DNA from: Dolichospermum sp. UHCC 0259
Lineage (GTDB): Bacteria > Cyanobacteriota > Cyanobacteriia > Cyanobacteriales > Nostocaceae
Direction of reading: 5' to 3'
Assembly: GCF_009711935.1 (NCBI RefSeq)
Contig: NZ_VIKX01000323.1
Location: forward strand, 1-58,890
Length of the DNA: 58,890 bases
Under the pieces are notes generated by a model. That model saw only the letters and a program-made list of their open reading frames with translations. It had not been told where the DNA came from and did no database searches. Shown in pieces: positions 9,170 to 17,707 of this stretch (position 1 is its first letter; the number at the start of each line of letters is the position of its first letter). Position numbers and translations under genes: made by a program.

Positions 9170-9300
9170 CCTGGCGATTATAAATCGCGGCTACACAAAC
9201 GAAGTCCGTCTTCACGGACTAATAAAATTTAACCCGCGTTCGCGGAGCGTTCCGAAGGAATAGGCGGGTTTTGCCTGTGTAGACGCGGTTTCCAACCGCC
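9170..9300. repeat. Palindromic intergenic repeat cluster
   Basis: A hairpin AGTCCGT-CTTC-ACGGACT near 9206-9223 is followed by a GC-rich unit (AACCCGC ... GCGGGTT, about 9231-9271) that contains CGCGTTCGCG. A degenerate relative of the first part recurs near 13410-13445. It probably forms a transcript-end structure for the aminotransferase and ycf23, which converge here. Confidence 0.6.
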
Positions 9301-9321
9301 CTTTTAATCTTAATTTGCCTC

Positions 9322-10065
9322 TTACGCAAATGTGCGAGTATTTGCAGTCGCCAAAGCTTCTACTAAACTACGCACAGCAGCAATCATGGCAATCTCGCTA
9401 TTGAGTTGGTTGATAGCTGAACCGACACCAACACCAGATGCACCAGAGGCGATCGCTAAAGGTGCAGTAACATTAGAAATACCAGAAGCACACAGTACAG
9501 GCACAGAAACCGCACGGGCAATTTCATAAGCAGCAGCTAAAGTAGGAGCAGCCTTTTCAATTAAACCTAAAGTACCGGAGTGAATGGGATTGCTGCTAGT
9601 ACCACCTTCAGTTTGAATAATATCAGCGCCCGCTTTCACCAAATCTTCCGCCAATTGTACCTGTTGGTCTAAGGTAAGAATATGGGGAACAGTCACAGAT
9701 AGGGTAATTTCTGGCAGCAAGGCACGGGTTTGGCGAGTTAGTTCCAAAACCTCAGCAGCTTCAAATTTGCGCCCTTGAGCGTAGAAAGAATCGAAGTTAC
9801 CAATTTCAATCAAATCCGCACCAGCAGCCACAGCAGTGACAAACTTCTCTGGCTCAACAGCAGATACACAAACAGGTAATTTAGTCAAGCTTTTCGCCAA
9901 TCTGACCAAATCCACATCAGCAGCAATATCCACAAAAGTCGCACCACCCAAATCAGCCGCTTTCACAGTCGCCGCCACACTAGCAGCATTGAAGTTATTC
10001 AAACCACTAATTACCTTAAGTACAGGATGAGCGAATGCACGTCTTAGGTTAGGATACATAGTCAT
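9322..10065 (-). CDS. ycf23: DUF561 / Ycf23-family protein
   Basis: A 247-residue protein of the DUF561 family, found in cyanobacteria and as Ycf23 in red-algal and related plastids. The pattern is a TIM barrel: GGATFVDIAADVDLV, then AGADLIEIGNFDSFYAQG, then GADIIQTEGGTSSNP and a phosphate-binding-like end (GASGVGVGSAIN). That arrangement is shared with FMN- or phosphate-binding barrels, but the reaction is unknown. It begins MTMYPNLRRAF; a second ATG two codons later is possible. Conservation in plastids suggests a basic role. Confidence 0.82.
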   Translation of the reverse strand: MTMYPNLRRAFAHPVLKVISGLNNFNAASVAATVKAADLGGATFVDIAADVDLVRLAKSLTKLPVCVSAVEPEKFVTAVAAGADLIEIGNFDSFYAQGRKFEAAEVLELTRQTRALLPEITLSVTVPHILTLDQQVQLAEDLVKAGADIIQTEGGTSSNPIHSGTLGLIEKAAPTLAAAYEIARAVSVPVLCASGISNVTAPLAIASGASGVGVGSAINQLNSEIAMIAAVRSLVEALATANTRTFA

Positions 10066-10346
10066 AATTTTTTTTGCAGCTTATATTCAGTACCAATATT
10101 TTTACACTAAAAATAGCAATATTTGATTTTGAAAAAAAACTCAGTCTGCTGCACTCAAGTAATTTCCTCAATTTACTTGTTGGCAACTCTGCGTAAATTT
10201 AAGTAATTTCGGATTTTTGAATACTCAAAGCATGATTTTTATACAAAAACGTGAAAATTTTAGATAATATACCAGATAACAAGTAAGTGAGGTAAAAAAT
10301 TTACATCAAAAGCCAAGAGAATTTTCCTCCTGACTCCTGCTGGATT

Positions 10347-11933
10347 TTAAGAAATATCTAGCAATTGTCTCAAGAGCATTTGATCGTCTAGTTTAGCTTT
10401 TAAACGACCTTTTTCTACATCACGAATCCAGCTTTGGCTTTTTTCCATCAGCTTTGCTAGTTCCCTTTGGGAAAGGTTCATTTTTTTGCGTCCTTCTATC
10501 ACCTCTTCCCCTAGCAAATTACCTGTTTGTTGATGATTGCTTTTTGCTTTAGTGGGGCGACGTTGTTTTTTATCTGATTCTGAACGATTTTCCCAATCGG
10601 TCGGGAGTTCAAAAGATAAAATTCGTGCATTGAGAAGCAAATTCCACTTACCACGTGGTCCGCTATCTGTGAGACGATTTTCACCACTACCATCATTAAT
10701 CCAAAATTCTAACGCTTCCTCTGGATCTTCTGGTATATCCACTAATTTAGCCCACAAAGGCTGAATTTCTGGGGGATAGGTAACAGGATCAAATAATGGT
10801 TTGATTCCATAATGATTGAGAACTTCTAAATCATTTTCATAGGCTTTAAGTAGGCGTTTCCGTTCTTCCCTGTGTCTGGAAGCTTGGGTTACTTTTTCCT
10901 CACCATAAGCAACGCGCAGCAAGGTAGGAATAGTAATCCGTTGTTCTCTACCCATTTTTGTTTTAAATAATAACCAAAGCATGAGTCTAACAGCACCTTC
11001 GTGTTGTTGCCACAGACTCATAACTGTGGTGAGTAGGGTTTTAGGAAGACTGCCATATTGATAAAATGTAGTTCGTTCTTTGCATCCTTGTCTGTTGAAG
11101 AAATGTTTAGTCCAAATCCCAGCTTTGATTGTAAATGTTAGTCCCACTAAATATTTACAACCTTGATCATCTTCTTGAAAATGGTGTTGGGTATCTGTCA
11201 AATTCCATAGATAACTATCTTTAATGGAAAAACTGGGAACTCTACCTTGTTGTGGCCAGTCAATAGAAACCAGGAGAGAACAAGTTTGAGAGACGATGTT
11301 TTTAATTAAACCGAGTTTGGCACTTTTGCTGAGGTCTTTGCGTTTTTCTAAGCCCAAATACTGTTCAATTTGTCGTTCATCAATAGTAAATTCTTCTTCC
11401 CAAGGTTGCTCTAGGGCTGTAATTTGAGCGGCGAAAATAAGATGGATACAAGCAGCACGGATGTCTAAATAATCAATTGCTTGTGAATTATTAGCACGGT
11501 TGTTAACTGGAAATAGGTCTTGAAGATGAAAGGAAATTGTCCCTCGTCCTTGATTAACTAAGCGACTGTAATGTAAGTTACCTTCTTCATCTTTTTCCCA
11601 TTGTAAAGATGTTCGTTGTGCTAATAAATTACAAGCTTCCCAGATAACAATGGCTGAGGCGAAGGGGTTATTCTTACCATTAGAAAATAAATCGGGACTG
11701 GTAGCATCGCGTGGTTCAATTTTACATCTTCCTTTTTTGGCTTGTACAGGAATAGGCGCATTTGTGGGACAGGCAATTACACATTGTGGTTGTGAATAAT
11801 AGCCATCACAATTATTGCAAAGGGCAGGATCAACCCAATATTCATCATCTTCGATTTTAATTGCACCCGTAGGACATAGGGGTCGGCAGTTGTCACATCC
11901 CACGCAACTGTGGTTAGGAATTATATGCGGCAT
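10347..11933 (-). CDS. patB: PatB/CnfR, nif transcriptional regulator with ferredoxin domain
   Basis: A 528-residue regulator. The N-terminus has a bacterial ferredoxin domain with two cluster motifs, CVGCDNCRPLCP and CNNCDGYY...CVIACP (residues about 10-52). A long middle region of unknown fold follows. A helix-turn-helix of the Xre type closes the protein (GRKKMNLSQRELAKLM, then SWIRDVEKGR, about residues 480-512). This layout is that of PatB in Anabaena and CnfR in Leptolyngbya, which activate nif genes under low oxygen; the clusters are thought to sense redox. Start: AGGAAG lies 7 bases before this ATG, so the longer frame to 12017 is rejected. It is divergent from fdxB and near cox2, as in Anabaena. 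Confidence 0.93.
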   Translation of the reverse strand: MPHIIPNHSCVGCDNCRPLCPTGAIKIEDDEYWVDPALCNNCDGYYSQPQCVIACPTNAPIPVQAKKGRCKIEPRDATSPDLFSNGKNNPFASAIVIWEACNLLAQRTSLQWEKDEEGNLHYSRLVNQGRGTISFHLQDLFPVNNRANNSQAIDYLDIRAACIHLIFAAQITALEQPWEEEFTIDERQIEQYLGLEKRKDLSKSAKLGLIKNIVSQTCSLLVSIDWPQQGRVPSFSIKDSYLWNLTDTQHHFQEDDQGCKYLVGLTFTIKAGIWTKHFFNRQGCKERTTFYQYGSLPKTLLTTVMSLWQQHEGAVRLMLWLLFKTKMGREQRITIPTLLRVAYGEEKVTQASRHREERKRLLKAYENDLEVLNHYGIKPLFDPVTYPPEIQPLWAKLVDIPEDPEEALEFWINDGSGENRLTDSGPRGKWNLLLNARILSFELPTDWENRSESDKKQRRPTKAKSNHQQTGNLLGEEVIEGRKKMNLSQRELAKLMEKSQSWIRDVEKGRLKAKLDDQMLLRQLLDIS

Positions 11934-12747
11934 AGTCCGTCTTCCTACTTTAATCGTTGAGATGTTTGGCTCAAGTCTCCCCTTAATGTGTCCTTTTGAT
12001 TCATAACTCGCTACCAAATTACCTCTATAACGAGAAGATATATTTCTCGCCTGATTAATTACTGATATGGTGAATGAAGCCAGATTTTGTATCTATTGAT
12101 GTTTGGCAAAGTTGGGCTTCATTGCTTCTTCATTAACTATACTTTTCATAAAGATTTCAATAAGATTGTTCAGTATGAGCTTGGCAGAATTTCTTAATAT
12201 TTACCTGCAAATTTACTGTCATAATGTTTATTTTGGGATATATAAATTAGTCTAAATGTTTTTGAGTAACATTTTATAGGAGGGAATAGAAATAGAAAAT
12301 TGAAAACAAAATAGTTCAAAAATAGAGGAAATGATTTTTTGAAGTTTGTATTTACTAATACTGTTGGGAGAATATTTTTATCTAATTAGAAAATATTTGC
12401 AAATAGGAAGTCAATGAAGCTAATAATGAGGGTTAGTAATTGATTATTATTCTTATTGAATAAGATATTTTTAGACTCACTAACTAAGATTTATTGAGAA
12501 AATAACTTGAAACACAATTCTGGAAACCTTTGATTAATCAGCTTTTTATCTAACCATACTATACAAATTTATCAATAAATAATATCATTTAATATTTTAA
12601 ACCAAGCAAAAATAAATAATATTATTTAGCAAGTCATCAAAATTTGATAAAAAAGTTAATTTTTGTTATTGAAAAAATGAAATATCAGGCTAGTATGAAG
12701 ATTAAAGGATTAACTAACATCTAGCTAAAATTGCTGAGGTTTTATTC
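11934..12747. promoter_or_regulatory. patB-fdxB divergent regulatory region
   Basis: About 800 AT-rich bases with no gene. It must carry both divergent promoters. A palindromic NtcA-type box lies near the middle (12348-12361). fdxB has a good ribosome-binding site, GAGG 8 bases before its ATG. I could not pick out a CnfR-binding element with confidence. Confidence 0.6.
12348..12361. promoter_or_regulatory. NtcA-type binding site GTA-N8-TAC
   Basis: GTATTTACTAATAC exactly fits the canonical GTAN8TAC consensus of the nitrogen regulator NtcA. It lies 387 bases before fdxB and 415 before patB. No ideal TAN3T -10 box at the expected 22-24 base spacing was found on the plus strand, so activity is uncertain. 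Confidence 0.5.
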
Positions 12748-13041
12748 ATGGCTACATTCACAGGATTGACCTTTGGAGGTACTGATTGGACTCCTAAATT
12801 TGCCCAAGAAATAGACAAGGACAAGTGTATCGGTTGTGGCAGATGTATGAAAGTTTGTGGTCATAAAGTTTTAGGCTTAATGCCTTTAAACGAAGAAGGT
12901 GAATTTGTCGAAGATGAAGATGAGGAAGAAGTGGAACGGAAAGTAATGGTTGTTACTAAACCAGAAAATTGTATTGGCTGTGAAGCTTGTTCTCGGATTT
13001 GTCCCAAGAATTGTTATAGTCATGTAACATTGGACAAATAA
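12748..13041 (+). CDS. fdxB: Ferredoxin III, nif-specific (FdxB-type, 2[4Fe-4S])
   Basis: A 97-residue ferredoxin with two cluster motifs: [13 protein letters not shown] and [13 protein letters not shown]. An acidic insert (EDEDEEEVE) separates them. The first motif ends in Cys-Gly, not Cys-Pro, as in nif-type ferredoxin III. It would carry low-potential electrons for nitrogen fixation in the heterocyst cytoplasm. It lies between patB and the heterocyst oxidase operon, which supports the nif assignment. The second cluster motif and the length are normal. Confidence 0.9.
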   Translation: MATFTGLTFGGTDWTPKFAQEIDKDKCIGCGRCMKVCGHKVLGLMPLNEEGEFVEDEDEEEVERKVMVVTKPENCIGCEACSRICPKNCYSHVTLDK

Positions 13042-13476
13042 CATATTTGGTGATTTTTAACGGTGTGATGTTCTGCAAAATATCGGTTATTTTGGTTAAG
13101 TTTATAGGCAAGGTAATTAGAGGGGAATCTCAATATTTACTGTAGTTTGTGAAAAGGTTTGCAGTAAACAGAAATGTAAATCGTCAGTTGTTATCATCTA
13201 AAAAATCATACTTGCTATTATTTTTCTACTGCTATTTGATTTATGAAAATATCAACCTCTCAGATCCTCGATTTCTTCAAGAAGTCGGGGATTTTGTGGT
13301 TATCAATATGAAAAAATATGGAAGTTTACCAATTTTTGATTAGTTACAAGTTAGAACAGTAATAGTGAAAATCTCAAAGATAATCTTGTCCTCAGAAAAT
13401 AATTCTGTGGCTACATAAACAAAGTCTATCTTCACTGACTCTGGTTTTACTACTATTTACAAAGCAGGTAGCATTC
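13042..13476. other. fdxB-coxB2 intergenic region with a hairpin repeat
   Basis: No gene is believable here. It contains a long hairpin at 13266-13290 (CCTCGATTTCTT against AAGAAGTCGGGG), a repeat I recall from many Nostocales genomes, and at 13410-13445 a degenerate copy of the palindromic repeat seen at 9190-9225. The coxB2 promoter should lie in the last 100 bases. Confidence 0.5.
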
Positions 13477-14412
13477 ATGCAAAAAGTTCCTGTGTCGCTG
13501 TGGACACTGTTAGCTGGGATGATCATTGCCCCTATCAGTATCTGGGTTGGTCAAAATCATCATTTATTACCGGAAGCAGCATCGCAACAAGCTCCTTTGG
13601 TGGATGGTTTTTTCAATATCATGTTGACAATTGCAGTTGCTCTTTTTTTAGTGGTGGAAGGGACAATTCTGCTTTTTCTAGTTATTTATAGACGACGCAA
13701 AGGAGATAATACCGATGGTATTTCCGTAGAGGGTAATTTAAGTTTAGAAATTTTTTGGACGGCAATTCCTACGGTAATTGTGATTGCTTTAGGTATTTAT
13801 AGTGTTGATATTTATAACCAAATGGGTGGTTTTGGCGTGGGTAGTCATCCTCATCAAATGTCAGCAGGGGCAATGAATGTTAGTCAAATGGCTAATATTG
13901 GGATTGGTGAAAATCCGCAAACTAAAAATAAGCCTGCTGATTTGGTTGTAGATGTTAAGGGTATCCAATTTGCGTGGTTATTTAATTATCCTGTCAGTGG
14001 TATTGCTGCGGGAGAATTGCACGTTCCTGTCGGTGCTGATGTGCAATTGAATTTATCCGCAGATGATGTGATTCATTCTTTTTGGGTTCCCCAATTTCGT
14101 CTTAAACAAGATGCTATTCCTGGTGTTCCTACCCAATTGCGATTTACGGCTACAAAACCTGGTACTTATCCAGTAGTGTGTGCAGAATTGTGTGGTGGTT
14201 ATCACGGTTCAATGCGATCGCAAGTAATTGTCCATGAACAGCAAGATTTTGATGCTTGGATGCGTGAAAACCAGATTGCTGAAGGTGAAAATATGAATGA
14301 TGCGGTGGCTACAAATTTGGAGAATTTATCTCCATCAGAATTTCTGGCTCCCTACACTCAAAATTTAGATGTAACTCCAGTAATTATTGAGTCATTAGCC
14401 CATCAATTTTAG
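13477..14412 (+). CDS. coxB2: Cytochrome c oxidase subunit II (heterocyst-type Cox2)
   Basis: A 311-residue subunit with two N-terminal membrane segments (LLAGMIIAPISIWVG and the region around IMLTIAVALFLVVEG) and a periplasmic or lumenal cupredoxin domain. The CuA ligands are intact: CAELCGGYHGSM near residue 234, with an upstream histidine in DDVIHSFWVP. It takes electrons from a soluble carrier. It heads a coxB-coxA-coxC operon. In Anabaena the equivalent operon (coxBAC2, beside patB) is heterocyst-specific and helps keep the cell anoxic; the position here matches. Confidence 0.94.
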   Translation: MQKVPVSLWTLLAGMIIAPISIWVGQNHHLLPEAASQQAPLVDGFFNIMLTIAVALFLVVEGTILLFLVIYRRRKGDNTDGISVEGNLSLEIFWTAIPTVIVIALGIYSVDIYNQMGGFGVGSHPHQMSAGAMNVSQMANIGIGENPQTKNKPADLVVDVKGIQFAWLFNYPVSGIAAGELHVPVGADVQLNLSADDVIHSFWVPQFRLKQDAIPGVPTQLRFTATKPGTYPVVCAELCGGYHGSMRSQVIVHEQQDFDAWMRENQIAEGENMNDAVATNLENLSPSEFLAPYTQNLDVTPVIIESLAHQF

Positions 14413-14540
14413 ATTTTGGATTTTAGATTGATTCTTGTCTAAGTTTGTGGATATTGAATCATTCTCATGAAGTTCAAAATCTAAAATTCTGTGATTAATC
14501 ATGATTAGCTAATAACTGACAAAGGACAACTCACAACAAT

Positions 14541-16214
14541 ATGACACAAGTAAATTTTCCAGTTAATCCTCCACCCCATGAAAGTGGATCACCAACTCGG
14601 TTGATTACTCATAGTTCTCATCCTGAAGCGTGGAAAGTTCGAGATTATTTCACCTTTAATACTGATCACAAAGTGATTGGGATTCAATATTTGGTGACAG
14701 CATTTTTCTTTTATATCATTGGTGGGTTGATGGCGATCGCCCTTCGCGCCGAATTAGCCACACCAGACTCGGATTTCCTTGATCCAAATCTCTACAACGC
14801 TTTCATGACCAATCATGGAACAATCATGATTTTCTTGTGGATTGTTCCCAGTGCAATTGGTGGATTTGGTAACTATCTAGTCCCCTTGATGATGGGCGCT
14901 AGAGATATGGCTTTTCCTAAATTAAATGCGATCGCCTTTTGGTTAAACCCACCCGCCGGATTATTACTATTACTAAGTTTCATCTTTGGTGGTTCTCAAT
15001 CTGGTTGGACAGCTTATCCACCATTAAGCTTAGTTACCGCCAACAACGCCCAAAGTTTATGGATTTTGGCCATTGTTTTAGTGGGAACATCTTCAATTTT
15101 AGGTTCGATTAACTTTGTCATCACGATTTTGATGATGAAAGTTCCCAGCATGAAATGGGATCAAGTTCCTCTATTTTGTTGGGCAATTCTCGCAACTTCC
15201 ATCCTCGCACTTTTATCTACCCCCGTATTAGCAGCAGGTTTAGTTTTGCTGTTATTTGATATTAACTTCGGCTCATCTTTCTTCAAACCAGACGCAGGTG
15301 GTAATGTCGTTATTTACCAACATTTATTCTGGTTTTATTCCCATCCGGCGGTTTATTTAATGATTCTGCCGATTTTCGGAATTATGTCCGAAATTATTCC
15401 CACCCATGCACGGAAACCAATATTTGGTTATAAAGCGATCGCCTTTTCCACAGTCGCCATTTGCGTCGTCGGTTTATTCGTCTGGGTTCACCATATGTTT
15501 ACCAGTGGTACACCCGGTTGGATGCGGATGTTCTTCACCATTTCCACACTCATAGTTGCAGTTCCCACAGGTGTAAAAATCTTCGGTTGGGTAGCAACCC
15601 TCTGGGGTGGAAAAATCCGGTTTACCAGCGCTATGTTATTTGCGATCGGTTTACTCTCCATGTTCGTCATGGGCGGTTTAAGCGGCGTAACAATGGGAAC
15701 AGCCCCCTTTGACGTTCACGTTCACGACACCTATTATGTAGTCGGTCATTTCCACTACGTTTTATTTGGTGGTTCAGTTTTCGGTATTTACGCAGGCATC
15801 TATCACTGGTTTCCCAAAATCACCGGCAGAATGATGAACGAAACCTGGGGAAGAGTTCACTTTGTCCTCACCTTCATTGGTACAAACCTCACATTCCTAC
15901 CCATGCACAAATTAGGGTTACAAGGAATGCCCCGCCGAGTTGCCATGTATGACCCCCAATTTACTAGCTTAAACCAGTTGTGTACCATTGGCGCAATCCT
16001 TTTAGGTATTTCCGTCATTCCCTTCGCCTTAAACGCCATTTACAGTTGGAAAAACGGCGAACTCGCAGGTGATAACCCCTGGGAAAGTTTAACTTTAGAA
16101 TGGACAACCTCTTCCCCACCCATCATTGAAAACTGGGAAGTTTTACCCGTTGTTACTCATGGACCTTATGACTACGGACATGATAAATCATCGGTAACAG
16201 AACCCGTTAGTTGA
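14541..16214 (+). CDS. coxA2: Cytochrome c oxidase subunit I (heterocyst-type Cox2)
   Basis: A 557-residue heme-copper oxidase core with twelve predicted membrane segments. Visible ligands: FMTNHGTIMIF (low-spin heme), FWFYSHPAVY (CuB histidine), VHHMF (CuB histidine pair), and HDTYYVVGHFHYVLFGG (heme a3 and a-side histidines). The usual glutamate of the D-channel is replaced by a Tyr-Ser pair in FYSHP, the A2-type arrangement. It reduces oxygen to water with proton pumping. Spacing to coxB is 128 bases and to coxC 179. Confidence 0.95.
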   Translation: MTQVNFPVNPPPHESGSPTRLITHSSHPEAWKVRDYFTFNTDHKVIGIQYLVTAFFFYIIGGLMAIALRAELATPDSDFLDPNLYNAFMTNHGTIMIFLWIVPSAIGGFGNYLVPLMMGARDMAFPKLNAIAFWLNPPAGLLLLLSFIFGGSQSGWTAYPPLSLVTANNAQSLWILAIVLVGTSSILGSINFVITILMMKVPSMKWDQVPLFCWAILATSILALLSTPVLAAGLVLLLFDINFGSSFFKPDAGGNVVIYQHLFWFYSHPAVYLMILPIFGIMSEIIPTHARKPIFGYKAIAFSTVAICVVGLFVWVHHMFTSGTPGWMRMFFTISTLIVAVPTGVKIFGWVATLWGGKIRFTSAMLFAIGLLSMFVMGGLSGVTMGTAPFDVHVHDTYYVVGHFHYVLFGGSVFGIYAGIYHWFPKITGRMMNETWGRVHFVLTFIGTNLTFLPMHKLGLQGMPRRVAMYDPQFTSLNQLCTIGAILLGISVIPFALNAIYSWKNGELAGDNPWESLTLEWTTSSPPIIENWEVLPVVTHGPYDYGHDKSSVTEPVS

Positions 16215-16234
16215 AACGCAAACATAATTTATCC

Positions 16235-16348
16235 GCCTTGTACTTAAGTACAAGGCTAATAGTAAAAGTCGGTTAAAACCGACTGGAAAATTGGGATTTT
16301 AGTCCGTTTTAACGGACTTGCGCTATGAGACTGGGAATTTATTCCCAG
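16235..16348. repeat. Cluster of four palindromes between coxA2 and coxC2
   Basis: In order: a 22-bp perfect palindrome at 16235-16256 (GCCTTGTACTT and its inverse); AGTCGGTT/AACCGACT at 16267-16284; AGTCCGTT/AACGGACT at 16301-16318; CTGGGAAT/ATTCCCAG at 16331-16348. The second and third differ by a compensated base exchange. None has a long T-run, so they look like a mobile repeat cassette or transcript stabiliser rather than terminators. Confidence 0.88.
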
Positions 16349-16393
16349 ACGGGTGAGGAGGCTAATTGAGAACCAAATACTAGGAATAATAAT

Positions 16394-16990
16394 ATGACTG
16401 CAATTACACCAATTGAACATCATAGCGATGGACATGAAGAACATCCAGATTTACGAGTGTGGGGATTAATCACATTTCTCGCTTCTGAATCATTAATGTT
16501 TGGTGGATTTTTCGCCACCTATTTGTTTTTTAAAGGGACAACCGCAGTTTGGCCACCAGCAGGAACAGAAGTAGAATTATTTATCCCTGCTATTAACACG
16601 ATCATCCTTGTTTCTAGTAGCTTTGTCATTCACTTTGGTGATATGGCAATTAAAAGAAATAGTGTGGGTTGGATGCGGTTTTGGTATTTTATCACCGCGA
16701 TTATGGGGGCTGTATTCCTAGCCGGTCAGGTTTATGAATACATGAATTTAGGTTATGGATTCACCACCAATGTTTTCTCCAACTGCTTTTATTTAATGAC
16801 CGGTTTTCACGGCTTGCACGTCTTTATTGGCTTGTTATTAATTTTGGGTGTATTATGGCGTTCTTTCCGTCGTGGTCATTATTCTGCTACTAAACATACA
16901 GGCATTGAAATGGCGGAAATTTACTGGCACTTTGTAGATATCATTTGGATCATTCTCTTCACATTGGTATACCTGCTCAACATTTTGTAA
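16394..16990 (+). CDS. coxC2: Cytochrome c oxidase subunit III (heterocyst-type Cox2)
   Basis: A 198-residue subunit of the short bacterial form with five membrane segments. Family landmarks are WGLITFLASESLMFGGFFATY (split across residues 16-36), FLAGQVYEY, TGFHGLHVFIGLLLI and the terminal IYWHFVDIIWIILF. It supports assembly and stability of the oxidase core. A ribosome-binding site AGGAA precedes the ATG. Last gene of the coxBAC2 operon, followed at once by a hairpin. Confidence 0.94.
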   Translation: MTAITPIEHHSDGHEEHPDLRVWGLITFLASESLMFGGFFATYLFFKGTTAVWPPAGTEVELFIPAINTIILVSSSFVIHFGDMAIKRNSVGWMRFWYFITAIMGAVFLAGQVYEYMNLGYGFTTNVFSNCFYLMTGFHGLHVFIGLLLILGVLWRSFRRGHYSATKHTGIEMAEIYWHFVDIIWIILFTLVYLLNIL

Positions 16991-16995
16991 ATGTA

Positions 16996-17028
16996 GGTAA
17001 TGAGGAATTTATAATTATTCCCATTACC
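16996..17028 (+). terminator. Probable terminator of coxBAC2
   Basis: Six bases past the coxC2 stop, GGTAATGAGGAAT pairs with ATTCCCATTACC (one bulge), with an 8-base AT loop. The T-run behind it is weak, so termination efficiency is uncertain. Confidence 0.5.
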
Positions 17029-17232
17029 TCTTGTTAAATTTTATCAGTTTAACTTTGTTCAGAGGCAAGGATTTTCATGCCCTTGGATAAATCCTCCGTA
17101 AAAAAATTCCGCTTTCAGTAATTTATCGTAAATTATAACCAGAAAAGATTAGTTTAGAATAAATTATGATATAATTGTATGACTTGGTAAAATAGGATTA
17201 CTTTGTTAAAATGTCTTAATAAAATAAATACT

Positions 17233-17598
17233 ATGCCAGCTAAAGACATCTATCACAATATGGATTCCTTAACTAATAAATATCGTCAAATCATTAAAAA
17301 AATTCTCGAAGAATATACTGATTTTCTTGGCAATGATGAACAGGTTACAGTTGAATTTGTGTTAGACGAAAAAAATGATCGTTATTTATTAGTAGAAACA
17401 GGTTGGAAAAATGGTTATCGGATATATGGAACTTTATTACATCTTGATTTAATTGATGGTAAAATTTGGATTCAACATGATGGCACTGAAGAGGGTATTG
17501 CTAATGATTTGGTGGCTGCGGGAATACCAAAAAGACATATTATTTTAGGTTTTAAGTCTCCTGAAATTTGGAAACATACAGAATTTGCTGTTTCTTAG
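17233..17598 (+). CDS. XisI-family protein fused to the first residues of XisH
   Basis: A 121-residue product. From residue 10 on it is a normal XisI, the fdxN-element excision controlling factor family: MDSLTNKYRQIIKKILEEY, then KIWIQHDGTEEGIANDLVAAG, then the ending WKHTEFAVS. The first nine residues, MPAKDIYHN, are the typical beginning of XisH, which is normally encoded just upstream of XisI. No other xisH sequence remains. The simplest reading is an in-frame deletion that removed xisH from codon 10 to its end. XisI can also start at its own ATG at 17260. Function in excision without XisH is doubtful. Confidence 0.8.
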   Translation: MPAKDIYHNMDSLTNKYRQIIKKILEEYTDFLGNDEQVTVEFVLDEKNDRYLLVETGWKNGYRIYGTLLHLDLIDGKIWIQHDGTEEGIANDLVAAGIPKRHIILGFKSPEIWKHTEFAVS

Positions 17599-17707
17599 GT
17601 AAAAATTTGTTAATTACTGTTTAGTTAAGCATTGAAGTGGGTATACTGTTATAATATCCTTTGTCGCAATTTCGGCTGTAATTAATAGGCTCACTCACAT
17701 TTTATTC

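Noticed and set aside
11934-12017. Longer N-terminus of PatB
   Set aside because: The ribosome-binding site AGGAAG 7 bases before the ATG at 11933 and the known domain start favour the shorter protein.
13149-13343. A 64-codon frame downstream of fdxB
   Set aside because: It crosses a Nostocales hairpin repeat and has no ribosome-binding site or conserved motif.
16996-17202. A surviving xisH body between coxC2 and the xisI fusion
   Set aside because: Only a hairpin and AT-rich DNA are present; no XisH motif was found in any frame.
17203-17232. Longer N-terminus for the XisI fusion
   Set aside because: Residues MPAKDIYHN match the known XisH beginning, so the ATG at 17233 is the natural start.
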